Below, piece after piece: positions 55,330 to 64,000 of a DNA stretch of 64,000 nucleotides; the stretch's first letter is position 1; each line of letters opens with the position of its first letter. The DNA is taken from the NCBI RefSeq assembly GCF_001296025.1, contig NZ_LJHV01000002.1, positions 248,001 to 312,000 of the forward strand, read 5' to 3'. This DNA is from Porphyrobacter sp. AAP60. GTDB taxonomy: Bacteria; Pseudomonadota; Alphaproteobacteria; Sphingomonadales; Sphingomonadaceae. Both the position numbers and the translations under genes were made by a program. The notes under the pieces are model-generated. The model saw only the letters and a list, made by a program, of their open reading frames with translations, did not search any database and was not told the DNA's origin.

Positions 55330-55352
55330 TATCACCGCGTAACAATTTCTTG

Positions 55353-55395
55353 CCGCCGGACGAACCTTTCCATCGCGGGAAGGTGCGTCCGGCGG
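55353..55395. terminator. Long hairpin after the helicase gene
   Basis: Ten-base outer arms (CCGCCGGACG, 55353-55362; CGTCCGGCGG, 55386-55395) and inner arms ACCTTTCC and GGGAAGGT around ATCGC make a stem of about 18 pairs, 23 bases after the stop. No T-run follows, so it may be a processing or stability hairpin rather than a classic terminator. Confidence 0.65.
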
Positions 55396-55453
55396 TTGGC
55401 ATTCGCGGCTGCATCGGCCATAGCGCGCTTCAACCGACCGGAGGAGCTGCGCG

Positions 55454-56806
55454 ATGGCCGACGAATATGATTATGACCTCTTCACTATCGGCGCAGGATC
55501 GGGCGGCGTGCGCGCCAGCCGGGTCGCCGCAGCGCATGGCGCAAGGGTGGCCGTGGCCGAGGAATACCGCGTCGGCGGAACCTGCGTAATCCGCGGCTGC
55601 GTGCCCAAGAAAATGCTCGTCTACGGTGCGCATTTTGCCGAAGACCTCGAAGACGCAAAGCAGTTCGGCTGGACTATCGAAGGCAAGAGCTTCGATTGGG
55701 CCACCTTGCGCGATAGTGTGCAGAACGACGTGACCCGGCTTGAAGGCCTCTATGGCCAGACTCTGGGCAGCCACGACGTCGACATCATCGCCGAACGCGC
55801 AGCAATCAGCGGGCCGCACGAGATCACGCTTGCCAGCGGCAAGGTGATCACCGCCAAAACCATCCTGATCGCCACCGGCGCGCGCCCGCATGTGCCCGTT
55901 TTTCCGGGCAACGAACATGTTATCACCTCGAACGAGGCGTTCCATCTCGAAACCCTGCCGCGCCGCATCCTGATTGCAGGTGGCGGCTACATCGCCAATG
56001 AATTTGCGGGCATCTTCAACGAATTCGGCTGCAAGGTGACGATCGCCAACCGGTCAGACACGATCCTGCGCGGCTATGACACGGCAGTGCGCGACCGGCT
56101 GCTGCAAATCTCGCTGACCAAGGGGATCGAATTCTGTTTCAAGGCCGAGTTCGAAACCGTTGAAAAGCAGGATGATGGCACGCTGCTGGTCAAGCTGACC
56201 GGGCAGGAGCCGCGCGAATTCGATGCTGTCATGGTGGCCACCGGGCGCGTGCCCAATGTGGAAGGACTGGGGCTGGAAACGGTCGGGGTCGAGGTTGGCC
56301 AGCGCGGCGAGATCATCGTTGATGCTTTCAGCAAGACCAATGTCGATCACATCTATGCCGTTGGCGATGTGACCGACCGGGTGCAATTGACCCCCGTCGC
56401 CATCCGCGAAGGGCAGGCCTTTGCTGACAGCCTGTTCGGCGATGGCGAGCCATACGCTGTCGATCATTCCTGCGTGCCCAGTGCGGTGTTCAGCCACCCG
56501 CCGATCGCCGCTGTCGGCCTCACCGAAGGCGAAGCGCGCAACACGCTGGGCAATATCAAGGTCTATCAGGCCGATTTCCGCCCGATGAAACACGTGCTGG
56601 CAGGCCGCAACGAACGCTGCCTTTACAAGATGATCGTCGATGCCGCGAATGACCGGATAGTGGGCATTCACATGATCGGGCCGGAAGCGCCGGAAATCAT
56701 GCAGGCGGCTGCGATTGCGGTGAAGGCGGGCCTGACCAAGGCCGATTTTGACGCGACCGTTGCTATCCACCCCACGATGGCGGAAGAACTGGTGCTGTTC
56801 AAATAG
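55454..56806 (+). CDS. gor: Glutathione-disulfide reductase
   Basis: A 450-residue FAD/NADPH flavoprotein. FAD motif GAGSGGVRASRVAAAHG, redox disulfide in GGTCVIRGCVPKK, NADPH motif GGGYIANEFAGIF with a following NRSD, and the C-terminal dimer His-Glu pair in AIHPTMAEEL. These are the marks of glutathione reductase rather than dihydrolipoamide dehydrogenase (the VIRGCVPKK spacing). GGAGGAG lies ahead of the ATG at 55454. It keeps glutathione reduced in the cytoplasm. The following SDR gene starts 30 bases downstream. Confidence 0.93.
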   Translation: MADEYDYDLFTIGAGSGGVRASRVAAAHGARVAVAEEYRVGGTCVIRGCVPKKMLVYGAHFAEDLEDAKQFGWTIEGKSFDWATLRDSVQNDVTRLEGLYGQTLGSHDVDIIAERAAISGPHEITLASGKVITAKTILIATGARPHVPVFPGNEHVITSNEAFHLETLPRRILIAGGGYIANEFAGIFNEFGCKVTIANRSDTILRGYDTAVRDRLLQISLTKGIEFCFKAEFETVEKQDDGTLLVKLTGQEPREFDAVMVATGRVPNVEGLGLETVGVEVGQRGEIIVDAFSKTNVDHIYAVGDVTDRVQLTPVAIREGQAFADSLFGDGEPYAVDHSCVPSAVFSHPPIAAVGLTEGEARNTLGNIKVYQADFRPMKHVLAGRNERCLYKMIVDAANDRIVGIHMIGPEAPEIMQAAAIAVKAGLTKADFDATVAIHPTMAEELVLFK

Positions 56807-56835
56807 CCGGCACAGCGCCGGACGGGGGATTTGCG

Positions 56836-57558
56836 ATGGACGTTTCAGGCAAGACAGTGCTGCTGACCGGCGGCACCGCGGGCATCGGACGCGAAATCGC
56901 CCGCCAGCTCAAGTCCAAGGGCGCACATGTCATCCTGACGGGCCGCGATCCCGAACGGCTGGGCGCGATGCAGGCCGAGGGGTTCGAGGCGATGGCCGCC
57001 GACCTTTCGAACGCCGCAGGGGTCGATGCTCTTGTTGCCGCGCTGGGGGATCGCCGGCTCGATATTCTCATCAACAATGCCGGGCAGCTGATCGATCACG
57101 ATTTCCGCAAAGGTGCGCCTGATCCGCAAGCGGCTGACGCAGGCATCTATGCCAACCTGACCGCGCCGATCCGGCTGATAACCGCGCTCGTCCCGCAATT
57201 GCGCGCCCGCCCTGAGGCCGCGATCGTCAATGTCACCAGCGGTCTCGCCGTCGCTCCGGCGGCGCGCCAGCCGGTCTATTGCGCCACCAAGGCGGGGCTG
57301 CGGTTCTACACTCTGGCCTTACGCGAACAGCTCAAAGGCACTGCGATCCGCGTGATCGAGGCATTGCCGCCGGTGGTCGATACCCAGATGAACGATGGCA
57401 ACCCGATGAACAAAATGCCCGCGGATGAATGCGCGCGTCAGATCGTCGCCGCGATCGAGCAACGGCGCGACGAGGCCAATATCGGCATGACGCGGACACT
57501 GCGTCTTGTGGAATCAATTTCGCCAGCACTGGCCCGGCGAATGACTTTGCGTTTCTGA
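56836..57558 (+). CDS. Short-chain dehydrogenase/reductase
   Basis: A 240-residue classical SDR: TGGTAGIGREIA cofactor motif at residues 11-22, ILINNAGQ, catalytic Ser in NVTSGLAV, and Tyr/Lys in YCATKAG. The end of the protein (RLVESISPALARRMTL) resembles DltE-type SDRs. Substrate unknown; the context next to gor suggests neither. GGGGGAT precedes the ATG. It ends one base from the stop of the convergent FAD oxidoreductase gene. Confidence 0.9.
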   Translation: MDVSGKTVLLTGGTAGIGREIARQLKSKGAHVILTGRDPERLGAMQAEGFEAMAADLSNAAGVDALVAALGDRRLDILINNAGQLIDHDFRKGAPDPQAADAGIYANLTAPIRLITALVPQLRARPEAAIVNVTSGLAVAPAARQPVYCATKAGLRFYTLALREQLKGTAIRVIEALPPVVDTQMNDGNPMNKMPADECARQIVAAIEQRRDEANIGMTRTLRLVESISPALARRMTLRF

Positions 57559-57559
57559 T

Positions 57560-58663
57560 CTAGGCGCCGAGGCGGGCGGGGGAGAACATCTCCGGCGCCA
57601 GCCCAGCGGCGGCGCAATCATCGGGGAAGGGCAGGCCAAGGGCGGCCGCCGCAGCGATGCGCGACAGGGCAGGGGCAGTCTGGAACCCTGCGCCGCCTTG
57701 GCCTGCACACCACACAAAGCCCGGCAAATCCGCCGCATGGCCGATCACCGGAACTTCGTCTGGCGCAAAGCTGCGCAGGCCTGCCCATGAATGCGCAATC
57801 CGGCGGATGGGGAGGGTGGTTGCCTGTTCCACCCGGTCTGCGGCGATGGCAATGTCCAGTTCCTCTGCCGCCGCATCGCAGGGCTCCGACGGGGTCTGGT
57901 CCATCGACGAGGCGAGCAATTGGCCGCGCCCTTCCGGCAGCAGGTAGAAGCCCTCGCCCACGGTCTTGGTGAAGGGCCAGCGGCTCACATCCTCGCCTTC
58001 TGAAGCGGCGAAGCTGATGACGGTGCGGCGGCGCGGTTCGATCCCGATGGGTTGGACGCCTGCCAGGCGCGCAATGACATCCGCCCATGCGCCTGCCGCG
58101 TTGACCAACAGCGGGGCGGAATAGACCTTGCCCGCAGCCTCGACCCGCCAGTTGCTCCCGTCGCGGGCTATGGCGTTGACCTGCGCTCCGGTGATCAGTT
58201 CGCCCCCTGCCATTCGCAAGGCCGCCGCATGGGCCTGCAACATTGCGTTGGTATCCAGTTTCAGCGATCCGTGGTCGATCAGCGCGGCGGCGCAGGCTTC
58301 TGGGCGCAGCACCGGCATGAGCGCGCAGGCTTCGTCAGAGCCGACGCGCGTGTAATCGCAGCCGAACTGGCGGTGGACATCCTCCAAGGCCTCCAGTTCC
58401 GCGACCTGCTCTGCCGAAGCAATGTGTAGCGCCGGATGCACCGCGCCATGCGCTGCAAGCGCGTTCATGCTCAGCGCAGTAAGCGTCCGCACCGGTTCAT
58501 TACCCAGCCCGTAATGGGCAAAAGCAACGCTGCGGCCCGATGCGTGGTATCCGGGTGCGGTTTCGCCTTCCAGCACCACCACCCGCCCATGCTCCGCCAG
58601 TCGCGCGGCGACCGATAGCCCCGCGATCCCGCCGCCGATCACCAGCATATCTGCCCGCTGCAT
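57560..58663 (-). CDS. FAD-dependent oxidoreductase of the D-amino-acid oxidase (DAO) family
   Basis: A 367-residue flavoprotein. It has the N-terminal dinucleotide motif [17 protein letters not shown], the following VLEGE acidic residue, and the late [16 protein letters not shown] and [16 protein letters not shown] motifs of glycine/D-amino-acid/sarcosine oxidases. The reaction is probably oxidation of an amine; the exact substrate is unknown. The start is uncertain: ATG 58663 (GGAG close by), GTG 58675 or ATG 58699. It is divergent from pccB, which begins 99 bases away. Confidence 0.85.
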   Translation of the reverse strand: MQRADMLVIGGGIAGLSVAARLAEHGRVVVLEGETAPGYHASGRSVAFAHYGLGNEPVRTLTALSMNALAAHGAVHPALHIASAEQVAELEALEDVHRQFGCDYTRVGSDEACALMPVLRPEACAAALIDHGSLKLDTNAMLQAHAAALRMAGGELITGAQVNAIARDGSNWRVEAAGKVYSAPLLVNAAGAWADVIARLAGVQPIGIEPRRRTVISFAASEGEDVSRWPFTKTVGEGFYLLPEGRGQLLASSMDQTPSEPCDAAAEELDIAIAADRVEQATTLPIRRIAHSWAGLRSFAPDEVPVIGHAADLPGFVWCAGQGGAGFQTAPALSRIAAAAALGLPFPDDCAAAGLAPEMFSPARLGA

Positions 58664-58762
58664 TGCTCCGCTCACACTCCTGCCCGCCAATTTTGCCACG
58701 TTGACGCTTGGGACGCGCTAAGGCAACGCATCGGGCAAAGCTATCAAGAGAGGATCCCCCGC

Positions 58763-60295
58763 GTGTCCGCCAATATCGCCGAAATGGAACGCCGCCGCGA
58801 AGCTGCCCGCATGGGCGGCGGCGCCAAGCGCATCGAAGCCCAGCACGCCAAGGGCAAACTGACCGCGCGCGAGCGGCTCGATGTGCTGCTCGACGAAGGC
58901 AGCTTTGAAGAGCTGGACACCTATGTCGAACATGACTGCGTCGATTTCGGCATGGAGACACAGAAGATCCCCGGCGACGGGGTGGTAACCGGCAGCGGCA
59001 CCATCAACGGGCGCTTGGTCTATGTGTTCAGCCAGGATTTCACCGTGTTCGGCGGCAGCCTGTCGAAACGCCACGCCGAGAAAATCTGCAAGGTGATGGA
59101 CACCGCAATGAAGGTCGGCGCGCCGGTGATCGGGTTGAACGATTCGGGCGGTGCGCGGATTCAGGAAGGCGTCGCTAGCCTTGGCGGCTATGCCGAGGTG
59201 TTCCAGCGCAATGTGCTGGCCAGCGGCGTGGTGCCGCAGATCAGCCTGATCATGGGGCCGTGCGCGGGCGGGGCGGTGTACTCGCCTGCGATGACCGACT
59301 TCATCTTCATGGTGAAGGATTCCAGCTACATGTTCGTGACCGGCCCCGATGTGGTGAAGACCGTCACCAACGAAGTCGTGACGCAGGAAGAACTGGGCGG
59401 GGCGATCACCCACACGACCAAGACCTCGGTTGCCGATCTCGCCTACGAAAACGACATCGAGGCGCTGCTGGCGACGCGGCGGTTCATGGACTTCCTGCCG
59501 CTATCGAACCGCGAGGAAGCCCCTGTCTTGCCAACCGGCGATGCGTGGGACAGGCTGGACATGAGCCTCGACACGCTGATCCCCGATAACGCCAACCAGC
59601 CCTATGACATGCACGAAGTCATCGCCAAGGTGCTGGATGAAGGCGATTTCTTCGAGATTCAGCCGATGCATGCGGGCAATATCCTGTGCGGTTTCGGCCG
59701 CGTGGAAGGCCGCACCGTGGGCGTGGTGGCGAACCAGCCGATGGTGCTGGCGGGGTGCCTCGACATCAACTCCTCGAAGAAAGCCGCGCGCTTCGTGCGG
59801 TTCTGCGATGCTTTCGAAATCCCGATCCTGACGTTCGTGGACGTTCCCGGCTTCCTCCCCGGCACGAGCCAGGAACTGGGCGGGATCATCAAGCACGGCG
59901 CGAAGCTGCTGTTCGCCTATGCCGAGGCGACCGTGCCCAAGATCACCGTCATCACGCGCAAGGCTTACGGCGGGGCCTATGACGTGATGGCATCGAAGCA
60001 CCTGCGCGGCGATTTGAACTACGCGTGGCCCACGGCCGAGATCGCGGTGATGGGCGCCAAGGGCGCGGTGGAGATCATCTTCCGGCAAGACCGCGACAAC
60101 CCCGAAAAGATCGCCGAGAAGACCAGGGAATACGAAGACCGCTTCGCCAACCCCTTCGTGGCGGCGCAGCGCGGCTATATCGACGAGGTGATCCACCCGC
60201 ACTCGACCCGGCGGCGGATCGCGCTGGGGCTAAGGAAGCTGCGGACGAAGCAGTTGGAGAACCCTTGGAAGAAGCATGACAATATTCCGCTTTAG
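58763..60295 (+). CDS. pccB: Propionyl-CoA carboxylase beta subunit (acyl-CoA carboxyltransferase)
   Basis: A 510-residue carboxyltransferase that moves the carboxyl group from carboxybiotin to propionyl-CoA, giving methylmalonyl-CoA. Typical segments: [17 protein letters not shown] at the N-terminus, [37 protein letters not shown], and the C-terminal [18 protein letters not shown]. The alpha subunit with biotin carboxylase is not in the window. Start GTG 58763 with GAGAGG upstream. The next gene overlaps its end by 20 bases; mce and the mutase follow, defining the propionate-to-succinate route. Confidence 0.95.
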   Translation: MSANIAEMERRREAARMGGGAKRIEAQHAKGKLTARERLDVLLDEGSFEELDTYVEHDCVDFGMETQKIPGDGVVTGSGTINGRLVYVFSQDFTVFGGSLSKRHAEKICKVMDTAMKVGAPVIGLNDSGGARIQEGVASLGGYAEVFQRNVLASGVVPQISLIMGPCAGGAVYSPAMTDFIFMVKDSSYMFVTGPDVVKTVTNEVVTQEELGGAITHTTKTSVADLAYENDIEALLATRRFMDFLPLSNREEAPVLPTGDAWDRLDMSLDTLIPDNANQPYDMHEVIAKVLDEGDFFEIQPMHAGNILCGFGRVEGRTVGVVANQPMVLAGCLDINSSKKAARFVRFCDAFEIPILTFVDVPGFLPGTSQELGGIIKHGAKLLFAYAEATVPKITVITRKAYGGAYDVMASKHLRGDLNYAWPTAEIAVMGAKGAVEIIFRQDRDNPEKIAEKTREYEDRFANPFVAAQRGYIDEVIHPHSTRRRIALGLRKLRTKQLENPWKKHDNIPL

Positions 60296-60677
60296 CGCAT
60301 TCCTGCCGGCATTGGCGCTGCACTCTGCCGTACTGGCCCAAGAGGTGGACCTGACACCGCGCAGTCCGCTTGAGGCTGTCGTGCTCGGCGATGCAGAAGC
60401 GGCCAAAGCTCATCTGCAAGCTCTGGCTGATCGGGGCATTGCTTCGCGCGACACGGTCGTCGCCGAACTTCTGGCTGCCGGGTTTGAACCGGACAGCGGT
60501 TATCCCGGCTGCGCGTTTTACGGCTATCATCGCCGTACCACGCAGGCCGGGGCGGCACGAAGTGCGGAAGTGGCGCTGTGCGACAACGGCAAGACGATGG
60601 TGCTGGTGCTCGACATGCTGCCGCCCGGAAAGCGCGGCGGAGGAATGGGCACTGTGCGAGATAGGGAAGAACAATGA
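60276..60677 (+). CDS. Small exported hypothetical protein within the propionyl-CoA operon
   Basis: A 133-residue protein with a signal peptide ([14 protein letters not shown], cleavage near residue 22) and a mature part with two Cys ([16 protein letters not shown]), rich in Ala. I do not recognise the family. Its start lies inside the end of pccB (20 bases of overlap) and its stop overlaps the mce start by four bases (ATGA), so it is translationally coupled on both sides. An exported protein between cytoplasmic enzymes of one pathway is odd; conservation of the order in relatives would show whether it belongs. Confidence 0.6.
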   Translation: MTIFRFSAFLPALALHSAVLAQEVDLTPRSPLEAVVLGDAEAAKAHLQALADRGIASRDTVVAELLAAGFEPDSGYPGCAFYGYHRRTTQAGAARSAEVALCDNGKTMVLVLDMLPPGKRGGGMGTVRDREEQ

Positions 60678-61126
60678 AACTCGGACGCTTGAACCACATC
60701 GGGGTCGCCACGCCCTCCATCGCGGACTCGATCGCGTTCTACCGCGACGTGATGGGCGCGACCAAGATCCACACGCCGTTCGACCTTGAGGAGCAGGGCG
60801 TGAAGGTCTGCTTCGTCGACACCCCCGGCGCGGATGGGGCGATGAACGGCACGCAGATCGAGCTGATCGAGCCGCTGGGGGAGAACTCCACCCTCGCGGG
60901 CTTCCTCGCCAAGAACCCGCTCGGCGGGCAGCATCACATTTGCTTTGAAGTGCCCGACATCGCGGAGGCCCGCACCGCCTACGAAGCGATGGGCAAGCGC
61001 ATCCTCGGCCCCACGCGGATCGGCGCGCACGGCACCCCTATCTTTTTCGTCCATCCCAAGGACATGGGCGGCATGCTTACCGAAATCATGGAGACCCCGC
61101 GCGAGGACGCGCACTGGTCGAATTAG
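60674..61126 (+). CDS. mce: Methylmalonyl-CoA epimerase
   Basis: A 150-residue vicinal-oxygen-chelate (glyoxalase-fold) enzyme converting (S)- to (R)-methylmalonyl-CoA. Metal ligands visible are His8 (LNHIGVATP), His in QHHICFEVPDI and Glu in LTEIMETP, with the Glu of QIELIEPLG between. The start overlaps the upstream gene by ATGA. It connects the carboxylase product with the mutase encoded at 62.1 kb. Confidence 0.93.
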   Translation: MKLGRLNHIGVATPSIADSIAFYRDVMGATKIHTPFDLEEQGVKVCFVDTPGADGAMNGTQIELIEPLGENSTLAGFLAKNPLGGQHHICFEVPDIAEARTAYEAMGKRILGPTRIGAHGTPIFFVHPKDMGGMLTEIMETPREDAHWSN

Positions 61127-61142
61127 TTGAACACCGCTCGCC

Positions 61143-61226
61143 CTGAGCTTGTCGAAGGGCCGCACTTTTTTGGGTGCGTCGGAAAAGTTGAAGGGCAGGG
61201 CTTCGACAAGCTCAGCCCGAACGGAG
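61143..61226. repeat. Inverted repeat element, family B complete copy
   Basis: CTGAGCTTGTCGAAG (61143-61157) and its exact complement CTTCGACAAGCTCAG (61201-61215) enclose a 43-base centre. After the right arm comes CCCGAACGGAGAG, so the end CGGAGAG is 10-11 bases ahead of the next ATG. It lies inside the operon between mce and the isomerase gene. Confidence 0.9.
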
Positions 61227-61236
61227 AGAAACGAAA

Positions 61237-62022
61237 ATGTCCTACGAAACCATCCGCGCCGAACGTGACGGCCCGCTGCTGACCATTACCCTCAACCGCC
61301 CGGAGCGGCTCAATGCGATGCCGCCCAAGATGGCGGACGAGCTGGGGCAGGCGTTCTATGATCTGCGCGATGCGCGCGCCGTGCTGATCACGGGCGAGGG
61401 CAAGGGCTTCTGTTCGGGCGCTGACCTGTCCGCGCGCGGCGACGGCTCTGCGCTGGGCGGCAAGGGCGGCAGCCACGAGGCGCTGATCAATCACTATAAC
61501 CCCGCGATCAGCCAGCTGATCCGCGCGCAGGTGCCGGTGATCTGCGCGGTCAATGGCCCGGCGGCGGGGGTGGGGTGTTCGCTGGCTTTGGCTGCCGATT
61601 TTACCATTGCCGGACGCTCTGCGTATTTCCTGCAAGCCTTCGTCAATATCGGCTTGGTGCCCGATGGCGGATCGACCTGGCTGCTCGCCCGCGCCATCGG
61701 CCGCGCCCGCGCCACACGGATGATGATGCTGGGCGAGAAGATTTCGGGGCGGCAGGCCGAGGAATGGGGCCTCATCTACAAATGCGTCGATGACGCCGCG
61801 CTGATGGATGAAGCCCGCGCGCTGGCGACCAAACTGGCCAACGGCCCGACCATCGCCTACGCCCAGATGAAGCGCAACATTGCCACCGCGCTCGACACCA
61901 ACCTGCAAATGGTGCTGCTGGCCGAAGCTGAAGCCCAGCGGGTTGCTGGCGGCACCGCGGACGCGATGGAGGGCGGAATGTCGTTCCTCCAGAAGCGTAA
62001 GCCTGAGTTCAAGGGGGCGTAA
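61237..62022 (+). CDS. Enoyl-CoA hydratase/isomerase family protein, PaaG-like
   Basis: A 261-residue crotonase-fold protein: [13 protein letters not shown] oxyanion-hole segment, [18 protein letters not shown], and [12 protein letters not shown]. Both glutamates of classic enoyl-CoA hydratases are replaced (Ser after the VGC, Phe/Ala in the YFLQAF segment), while the Asp of PDGG found in PaaG-type isomerases is present, so an isomerase or another acyl-CoA reaction is more likely than hydration. It sits between mce and mutase genes, which suggests a link to branched or aromatic acyl-CoA feeding propionyl-CoA, but this is inference. The ribosome-binding site derives from the preceding repeat. 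Confidence 0.85.
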   Translation: MSYETIRAERDGPLLTITLNRPERLNAMPPKMADELGQAFYDLRDARAVLITGEGKGFCSGADLSARGDGSALGGKGGSHEALINHYNPAISQLIRAQVPVICAVNGPAAGVGCSLALAADFTIAGRSAYFLQAFVNIGLVPDGGSTWLLARAIGRARATRMMMLGEKISGRQAEEWGLIYKCVDDAALMDEARALATKLANGPTIAYAQMKRNIATALDTNLQMVLLAEAEAQRVAGGTADAMEGGMSFLQKRKPEFKGA

Positions 62023-62034
62023 CGCCCCACCACC

Positions 62035-62114
62035 TCCGTTCGTATCGAGCGGAGCGCGAAGCGCGCAGTCGAGATACCTTGCAAGGGTGTCTCGACTTCG
62101 CTCGACACGAACGG
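62035..62114. repeat. Inverted repeat element, family A copy 2
   Basis: TCCGTTCG at 62035-62042 pairs with CGAACGG at 62108-62114, and TCGAG...GTCGAGA pairs with TCTCGACTTCGCTCGA; the left arm carries an extra short palindrome (GCGCGAAGCGCGC). It is the same family as 14957-15025 and again within an operon, before the mutase gene. A short hairpin GGGGCGT-A-ACGCCCC at 62014-62028 spans the stop of the previous gene. Confidence 0.88.
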
Positions 62115-62128
62115 TTAAAGGCCGAGAC

Positions 62129-64000
62129 ATGACCCAAAAACCCACCCCCGCCGACTGGAAAGCCCTCGCCGACAAGGAAGTGAAGGGGCGCGACCTCACC
62201 TGGCAAACGCCCGAAGGTATCGCGGTCAAGCCGCTCTATACGGCAGAGGATCACGCGGATTTCGATCCTGGCCTGCCCGGCTTCGCGCCCTTCACACGCG
62301 GGGTGAAAGCCTCGATGTATGCAGGCCGCCCGTGGACAATCCGGCAGTACGCAGGCTTCTCCACCGCCGAGGAATCCAACGCTTTCTACCGCCGCAATCT
62401 GGCGATGGGGCAAAAAGGGCTGTCAGTCGCGTTCGACCTTGCCACCCACCGGGGTTACGATTCCGATCACCCGCGCGTCGTCGGCGATGTCGGCAAGGCG
62501 GGCGTGGCGATCGATACGGTCGCGGATATGCAGATCCTGTTCGACCAGATCCCGCTTGATGCCATGAGCGTTTCCATGACGATGAACGGCGCGGTGATCC
62601 CGGTGCTGGCCTTCTTCATCGTCGCCGCCGAACGTCAGGGCGTGTCGCAGGACAAGCTTGAGGGCACGATCCAGAACGACATCCTCAAGGAGTTCATGGT
62701 CCGCAACACCTATATCTACCCGCCCGAACCTTCGATGCGGATCATCGCGGACATCATCGCATATACCTCCGCCAACATGCCGAAATTCAACTCGATTTCG
62801 ATCAGTGGCTATCACATGCACGAGGCCGGGGCGACGGCGGTGCAGGAACTCGCGTTCACGATTGCCGATGGCAAGGAATACGCCAAGCGCGCGATGGAAA
62901 CCGGGCTGGATATCGATGCCTTTGCGGGCCGCCTCAGCTTCTTCTTCGGCATCGGCATGAACTTCTTCATGGAGATCGCCAAGCTGCGCGCCGCACGCAC
63001 GCTGTGGTACAAGGTGATGGACGGGTTGGGGGCGAAGGACGAACGCTCCAAGATGCTGCGCACCCACTGCCAGACCAGCGGCGTGAGCTTGCAGGAGCAG
63101 GACCCCTACAACAACGTGATCCGCACTACGGTGGAAGCCATGGCGGCAGTGCTGGGCGGCACCCAGTCGCTCCACACCAATGCGCTGGATGAAGCCATCG
63201 CGCTCCCGACCGATTTCTCGGCCCGTATCGCCCGCAACACCCAGTTGGTGCTGCAGGAGGAAAGTGGGATCTGCAACGTCGTCGATCCGCTCGGCGGCTC
63301 GCATTACATCGAGGCGCTGACGGCTACGCTTGTCGAGCAGGCCGAAGCGATGATGGCCGAGGTGGACTCGGCGGGCGGCATGACCGCCTATGTCGCCACC
63401 GGCGCGCCCAAGGCTGCGATCGAGCGCGCGGCGGCGGAAAAGCAGACCGGCATCGACAAGGGCGAGACGGTGATCGTCGGCGTTAACAAATACCGCAAAG
63501 ACAGCGAAGACCCGATGGATACGCTGGATATCGACAACCAGAAGGTGCGCACGGGGCAGATTGCCCGCCTCGCCAAGGTGCGCGCAGGCCGCGACGAGGC
63601 GGCGTGCCGTGCGGCGCTGGCGGCGCTGACGGCAGGCTGCGCTGCGGGCGAGAACGTGCTGGCGCTTGCGGTGGAAGCTGCCCGCCACGATGCGACGCTG
63701 GGCGAGATTTCCGCCGCGATGGAAGAGGTCTTCGGCCGACACGATGCGACCCCTGCGCCGGTCAGCGGGGTCTATGCCAGCGCCTACGAGTTCGACCGCC
63801 GCTGGGCGCAGGTGTTGGACGGCGTGGAAGCCGTGGGCCGCCGCTTGGGCCGTGCGCCCCGCATCATGGTCGCCAAGATGGGCCAGGACGGCCACGATCG
63901 CGGCGCCAACGTGATCGCCAGCGCGTTCGGTGACATGGGTTTCGAGGTGATCTCCGGCCCGCTGTTCCAGACGCCCGAGGAATCCGTCGCAATGGCGCTG
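62129..64000 (+). CDS. scpA: Methylmalonyl-CoA mutase, single-chain (3' end outside window)
   Basis: The first 624 codons of an adenosylcobalamin-dependent mutase that rearranges (R)-methylmalonyl-CoA to succinyl-CoA; the usual length is about 715. The substrate barrel begins [20 protein letters not shown], with [58 protein letters not shown] and [23 protein letters not shown]. The B12 domain starts late: [13 protein letters not shown] at 63867-63905 carries the cobalt-ligand His589 in the DXHXXG motif. A lone large chain means the one-gene (ScpA-type) form. ATG 62129, preceded by AAAGG, is the start. Last gene of the propionate block. Confidence 0.96.
   Translation, partial: MTQKPTPADWKALADKEVKGRDLTWQTPEGIAVKPLYTAEDHADFDPGLPGFAPFTRGVKASMYAGRPWTIRQYAGFSTAEESNAFYRRNLAMGQKGLSVAFDLATHRGYDSDHPRVVGDVGKAGVAIDTVADMQILFDQIPLDAMSVSMTMNGAVIPVLAFFIVAAERQGVSQDKLEGTIQNDILKEFMVRNTYIYPPEPSMRIIADIIAYTSANMPKFNSISISGYHMHEAGATAVQELAFTIADGKEYAKRAMETGLDIDAFAGRLSFFFGIGMNFFMEIAKLRAARTLWYKVMDGLGAKDERSKMLRTHCQTSGVSLQEQDPYNNVIRTTVEAMAAVLGGTQSLHTNALDEAIALPTDFSARIARNTQLVLQEESGICNVVDPLGGSHYIEALTATLVEQAEAMMAEVDSAGGMTAYVATGAPKAAIERAAAEKQTGIDKGETVIVGVNKYRKDSEDPMDTLDIDNQKVRTGQIARLAKVRAGRDEAACRAALAALTAGCAAGENVLALAVEAARHDATLGEISAAMEEVFGRHDATPAPVSGVYASAYEFDRRWAQVLDGVEAVGRRLGRAPRIMVAKMGQDGHDRGANVIASAFGDMGFEVISGPLFQTPEESVAMAL

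Noticed and set aside
53818..55335. 505-codon open frame antisense to the whole DEAD-box helicase gene
   Set aside because: Long opposite-strand frames are normal in GC-rich genes with strong third-position bias; it has no ribosome-binding site and the sense product has all helicase motifs.
62423..63895. 490-codon minus-strand frame opposite the mutase
   Set aside because: The plus strand is an unambiguous methylmalonyl-CoA mutase; the antisense frame is His/Arg-rich and non-homologous.

Overview
The window looks like a piece of a main chromosome from an alphaproteobacterium of the Sphingomonadales, most likely the Erythrobacteraceae. The grounds are the high GC content, large TonB-dependent receptors, C4-pathway 5-aminolevulinate synthase, a LemA/DUF3137 pair, GTG/TTG starts, and intergenic inverted repeats of a kind common in these genomes. 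The species assignment is inference; no rRNA or tRNA gene was seen.

Layout. 1-2.1 kb: 3' part of a TonB-dependent receptor, closed by a bidirectional terminator against a HerA-like ATPase. 3.8-16.8 kb: a complete glycogen module, with malQ divergent from a tight operon glgP-glgB-glgC-glgA-pgm-glgX. 16.9-25 kb: an acyl-CoA dehydrogenase, a 1,123-residue TonB receptor, a probable methylsuccinyl-CoA dehydrogenase, a single-domain response regulator and a tyrosine phosphatase. 25-30 kb: thioredoxin reductase, twin MAPEG proteins, a btaA-btaB pair for betaine lipids and a threonine dehydratase-like enzyme. 30-36 kb: polyamine genes (carboxynorspermidine/carboxyspermidine dehydrogenase and decarboxylase, then ornithine decarboxylase behind a structured leader), with YbjN-like, DUF3137 and LemA genes between them. 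36-46 kb: a PhyH-like oxygenase, nitroreductase, hemA, murI, plsY, dprA, a Cu/Zn superoxide dismutase and topA. 46.3-48.7 kb: a small accessory stretch with a receiver protein, a GlsB-like membrane protein, several inverted-repeat elements and an orphan gene of lower GC. 48.7-53 kb: the lepB-rnc-era operon divergent from pgi, with a perfect parS palindrome and an unexplained tandem 19-bp repeat between rnc and era. 53-58.7 kb: a TonB-C-like secreted protein, a DEAD-box helicase, glutathione reductase, an SDR and an FAD oxidoreductase. 58.7-64 kb: propionyl-CoA/methylmalonyl-CoA genes (pccB, mce, a PaaG-like isomerase and a methylmalonyl-CoA mutase running off the end).

How it fits together. 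Sugar phosphates (pgi, pgm) feed ADP-glucose and glycogen (glgC, glgA, glgB), which is mobilised by glgP, glgX and malQ. Propionyl-CoA is channelled to succinyl-CoA by pccB, mce and the mutase, and the probable mcd suggests that part of the propionyl-CoA comes from the ethylmalonyl-CoA route. The lipid gene pair, polyamine genes and redox enzymes (trxB, gor, sodC) fit an aerobic aquatic heterotroph.

The least explained signals are non-coding: the parS site with its neighbouring tandem repeat, inverted repeats inside operons that end in a Shine-Dalgarno-like sequence just before the next start codon, and a duplicated 3' gene end associated with repeat elements near 47.3-48.1 kb. I did not find a clearly new multi-gene system; the findings are graded accordingly.
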